Part shown: one piece after another, positions 4,928-6,756 of the stretch
Layout of the letters: each line of letters opens with the position of its first letter
How positions within the stretch are numbered: the stretch's first letter is position 1
Assembly: GCA_002329705.1 (NCBI GenBank)
Contig: DCUC01000020.1
Coordinates: 7,246 to 14,001 of the forward strand
Direction: 5' to 3'
From: Caryophanales bacterium UBA1424
Lineage (GTDB): Bacteria; Bacillota_I; Bacilli_A; RFN20; CAG-826
Length of the DNA: 6,756 bases
Position numbers and translations under genes: made by a program
The notes under the pieces: generated by a model
The model's input: only the letters and a program-made list of their open reading frames with translations
Told to the model about the DNA's origin: nothing
The model's database searches: none

Positions 4928-5401
4928 TTATAATAGACTAACAATGTATTTTTCGATCTCTTCTGGTTTTACGGCCGGAGCGAATCGATCGATAACCGTC
5001 CCATCGCGATTGACGAGAAACTTCGTAAAATTCCATTTGATGTTTTTGCCAAGCGGCGTGCTTTTTTGGCTCTTGAGATAAGTATAAAGGGGCGCTTCAT
5101 TGTTGCCGTTGACTTCGATTTTGGAAAACTGTCTGAAAGTAACATCAAAGCGGAGTTTGCAGATACTAGCGATTTCGGCATTAGTTTCCGGAGCCTGATT
5201 TTTAAATTGATTGCACGGGAAGTCCAAGATTTCAAATCCCTTGTCACGGTATTTTTTATAGAGGGCTTCCAAACCATCGTACTGGGGTGTAAAACCGCAT
5301 CCGGTCGCAGTATTGACAATTAATAGAACCTTGTTTTTAAAATCCGCCAGCGAAACATCTTTACCGGTGATGTCTTTCATCGTGAAATTGTAAATATCCA
5401 T
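4928..5401 (-). CDS. glutathione peroxidase family (thiol peroxidase, Cys type)
   Basis: A 157-residue protein, the usual length of bacterial glutathione peroxidases. The peroxidatic cysteine C35 lies in NTATGCGFTPQY, FPCNQF with Q69 follows, and KWNFTKFLV carries W123, giving the Cys-Gln-Trp site; the ending RFAP..KPEEIEKYI is also typical. C81 sits where the resolving cysteine of thioredoxin-dependent members lies, so thioredoxin, not glutathione, is the likely reductant. Role: reduction of hydrogen peroxide and organic hydroperoxides in the cytoplasm. C35 is an ordinary cysteine, not selenocysteine. Residue 60 is Asp where the family usually has Gly before FPCNQF, an oddity of unclear effect. 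The start is supported by a GAGG site at 5410-5413 (minus strand) eight bases upstream. It is convergent with the CPBP gene, with only 23 bases between stops and no clear terminator. Confidence 0.92.
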   Translation of the reverse strand: MDIYNFTMKDITGKDVSLADFKNKVLLIVNTATGCGFTPQYDGLEALYKKYRDKGFEILDFPCNQFKNQAPETNAEIASICKLRFDVTFRQFSKIEVNGNNEAPLYTYLKSQKSTPLGKNIKWNFTKFLVNRDGTVIDRFAPAVKPEEIEKYIVSLL

Positions 5402-5584
5402 ATTTATATCCTCGCCTTCATCTTCAATGATTCGAGCCCGGATGACAACGAATATGCTACTGAGGCATACTCTTTTTAACTATCCGAAGGTTGCGCTTTG
5501 TTCCGCAGATGACATTTTCTATTTTCTTCGTTTTTAAATAGGCATTGCCTGACGAATGTATTATGTTAAATAATAAGAAGCATC
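5402..5584. other. divergent intergenic region, no clear operator
   Basis: This 183-base gap separates the peroxidase (leftward) from the membrane protein gene (rightward). It holds the peroxidase GAGG site (5410-5413) and a 5-pair hairpin, TATGC/GCATA (5453-5469), followed by CTTTTT. A weak rightward promoter may be TTGCCT (5545-5550) with TAAATA (5567-5572), 16 apart, and an AGAAG (5576-5580) could bind ribosomes for the ATG at 5585. I looked for a Per- or Fur-like palindrome of the TTATAAT type and saw none. Confidence 0.4.
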
Positions 5585-6756
5585 ATGAAATTGAGATTAG
5601 CAAAAATTAATTTCCGGGATGGCATAGCCAATATTTTTCCTTACCTCATCCTTTTAATTCTTTCTTTCCTTGCCTTATTCGTTTTCTTTTATGAGGGTCT
5701 TTTGCAGGGGGACGACATCGTTTTTCATCTCGCCAATATCAGTGATGAATATTTGTCGTTAATCAATCAGGGTTCGATTTCGCGCATCTCGACTTACCTC
5801 GGTTCAAATCTCGGCATCGGAACGCGCCTTTTCTACTCGCCGCTTTTTCATCTTCTAGCGAGCTTATTATACGCATCGACTCAGTGGCTGGGCGCAGACG
5901 CCGTAACGGCTATTAAAATCGTGATGTTTGTCAGCGTTTTTGTCTCCGGTTTGTTCATGTATCGCTTCCTTTTAAAAGTCACTAACGGAAAGACTGTAGC
6001 CTCGATAATCGGTGCGGCGATCTATGTCTTATATCCCTATCGCATCTTTGATGCGTTATGCCGGGCGGCCTATGCCGAAGCCTTGGCGTTTGTCTTTATT
6101 CCCCTCTTTTTTAAGGGGCTATATGGCTTAGTCAATTTCAAGGAAAAAATCACGGTTCTGCCTTTTGTCGAAGTCATCCTCGGCGGATCGCTGCTTTTTC
6201 TGAGCCATAATTTAACCGCCGTTTTTGGTTTTATCTTTGGCGTCATTTTTCTATTAGCCAATACCCATAAAATCATCATCTTGTGCCGTCAGCCTCGCTA
6301 CTGGATCACCGGTTTGCTCTCGATTGTTTTTCTGGTCGGAATCATGTCCGTAACCCTCTTCTCATCTTTAGAATTGATGAGCAGTGGCCTTTACAATATC
6401 TCCAATCCCGGCCGGATGTGGACGACTATCAGCGCCGTCACCAGCCGCATCGATACCGCCTTCAGCTATTCCGGCTTTTTGAACTACCTGTATATGAACG
6501 GTGCCTTTGGAGTATCGATGGGTCCGAGTGCCTTGACTTCGCAAATCATCTCGTTTCTTCTTTTAAGCGCCTTCTTTTTTGTCCTTCATAATACCCTCGG
6601 GCGAATTAGAAAATTGCGTTTCTTCCGTTTGCTCATCAGCGCCGCCATCTATCTCGGCCTGATGTTTGTCTTCGCCAATCGCCTCGAAGTCATTCTCGGT
6701 GCGGCGGTGGTCGTGCTCCTGACCTTTGCCATCGATTATGTGTGGCGTTCTGCTCA
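5585..6756 (+). CDS. large polytopic membrane protein, PTPS-related / YfhO / GT-C-like, N-terminal part
   Basis: From the ATG at 5585 the frame has no stop to the right edge, giving 390 codons; the gene continues beyond the window. It begins with a short basic stretch, then a long helix (about 17-38), then GDDIVFHLANI (42-52) at the outer face. Many further hydrophobic segments follow, with the elements RLFYSPLFHLLA, LYPYRIFDALCRAAYAEALAFVFIPLFF and LFLSHNLTAVFGF. A Gly-Asp-Asp/His loop after the first helix, 'FYSP..H' and 'RAAYAEALA..F.PL' are what I know from the bacterial '6-pyruvoyl-tetrahydropterin synthase-related' membrane family and YfhO-type proteins, which share the GT-C glycosyltransferase architecture; the acidic first loop is where GT-C enzymes keep catalytic Asp residues. 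A role in cell-surface glycan or lipid-linked sugar transfer is inference. The ribosome binding site is weak. Confidence 0.8.
   Translation, partial: MKLRLAKINFRDGIANIFPYLILLILSFLALFVFFYEGLLQGDDIVFHLANISDEYLSLINQGSISRISTYLGSNLGIGTRLFYSPLFHLLASLLYASTQWLGADAVTAIKIVMFVSVFVSGLFMYRFLLKVTNGKTVASIIGAAIYVLYPYRIFDALCRAAYAEALAFVFIPLFFKGLYGLVNFKEKITVLPFVEVILGGSLLFLSHNLTAVFGFIFGVIFLLANTHKIIILCRQPRYWITGLLSIVFLVGIMSVTLFSSLELMSSGLYNISNPGRMWTTISAVTSRIDTAFSYSGFLNYLYMNGAFGVSMGPSALTSQIISFLLLSAFFFVLHNTLGRIRKLRFFRLLISAAIYLGLMFVFANRLEVILGAAVVVLLTFAIDYVWRSA

Noticed and set aside
5066..5323. An 85-codon plus-strand frame inside the peroxidase gene.
   Set aside because: It is antisense to a gene with full catalytic motifs and has no recognisable domain.
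4928..5401. Selenocysteine in the glutathione peroxidase.
   Set aside because: The active-site codon encodes ordinary cysteine (C35) and there is no in-frame TGA.
5453..5477. Hairpin TATGC/GCATA plus T-run as a terminator.
   Set aside because: The T-run lies on the plus strand, where no gene ends; the neighbouring upstream gene runs leftward. The stem has only five pairs.
6283..6591. A 102-codon plus-strand frame within the large membrane protein.
   Set aside because: It lies in another frame of a gene with continuous hydrophobic, family-like coding and has no ribosome binding site.

Overview
The window reads like the chromosome of a Bacillota-type bacterium of low to moderate GC. Several genes have strong GGAGG or GAGG ribosome binding sites, there is an intrinsic terminator, and neighbouring genes overlap by ATGA with TGA used as a true stop, so the code is standard rather than Mycoplasma-like. 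There is no rRNA, tRNA, transposase, integrase, phage gene or CRISPR array. I cannot assign a genus.

Layout. (1) 1-828: 3' part of a TldD/TldE(PmbA)-family gene, cut by the left edge. (2) 918-1346: a small SWIM zinc-finger protein with a highly charged tail. (3) 1370-1532: a leader that I fold as a three-way junction followed by an intrinsic terminator, a candidate riboswitch. It lies just upstream of (4) 1566-1844: the N-terminal stump of a cation:proton antiporter, broken by an in-frame TGA. (5) 1994-2203: an unrecognised 69-residue protein. (6) 2345-4904: a tight three-gene operon of an extended SDR (sugar epimerase / dihydroflavonol-reductase-like), a classical SDR and a CPBP (CAAX-protease-like) membrane protein. 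(7) 4928-5401, minus strand: a thioredoxin-type glutathione peroxidase, convergent with the operon. (8) 5585 to the right edge: a large polytopic membrane protein, divergent from the peroxidase and still open at the end of the window, resembling the '6-pyruvoyl-tetrahydropterin synthase-related' / YfhO / GT-C class.

How the parts relate. The three-gene operon is probably a co-translated unit for a small-molecule or envelope-related redox step, but its substrate cannot be read from sequence. The most interesting stretch is 1347-1844: a structured leader with a terminator and a plausible antiterminator, attached to an ion-transporter gene that is no longer intact. It may be an ion-responsive riboswitch left behind by a dead gene or now serving the downstream small gene. 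A second point of note is a perfect 18-nt tandem repeat at the end of the CPBP gene that sets where that protein stops.
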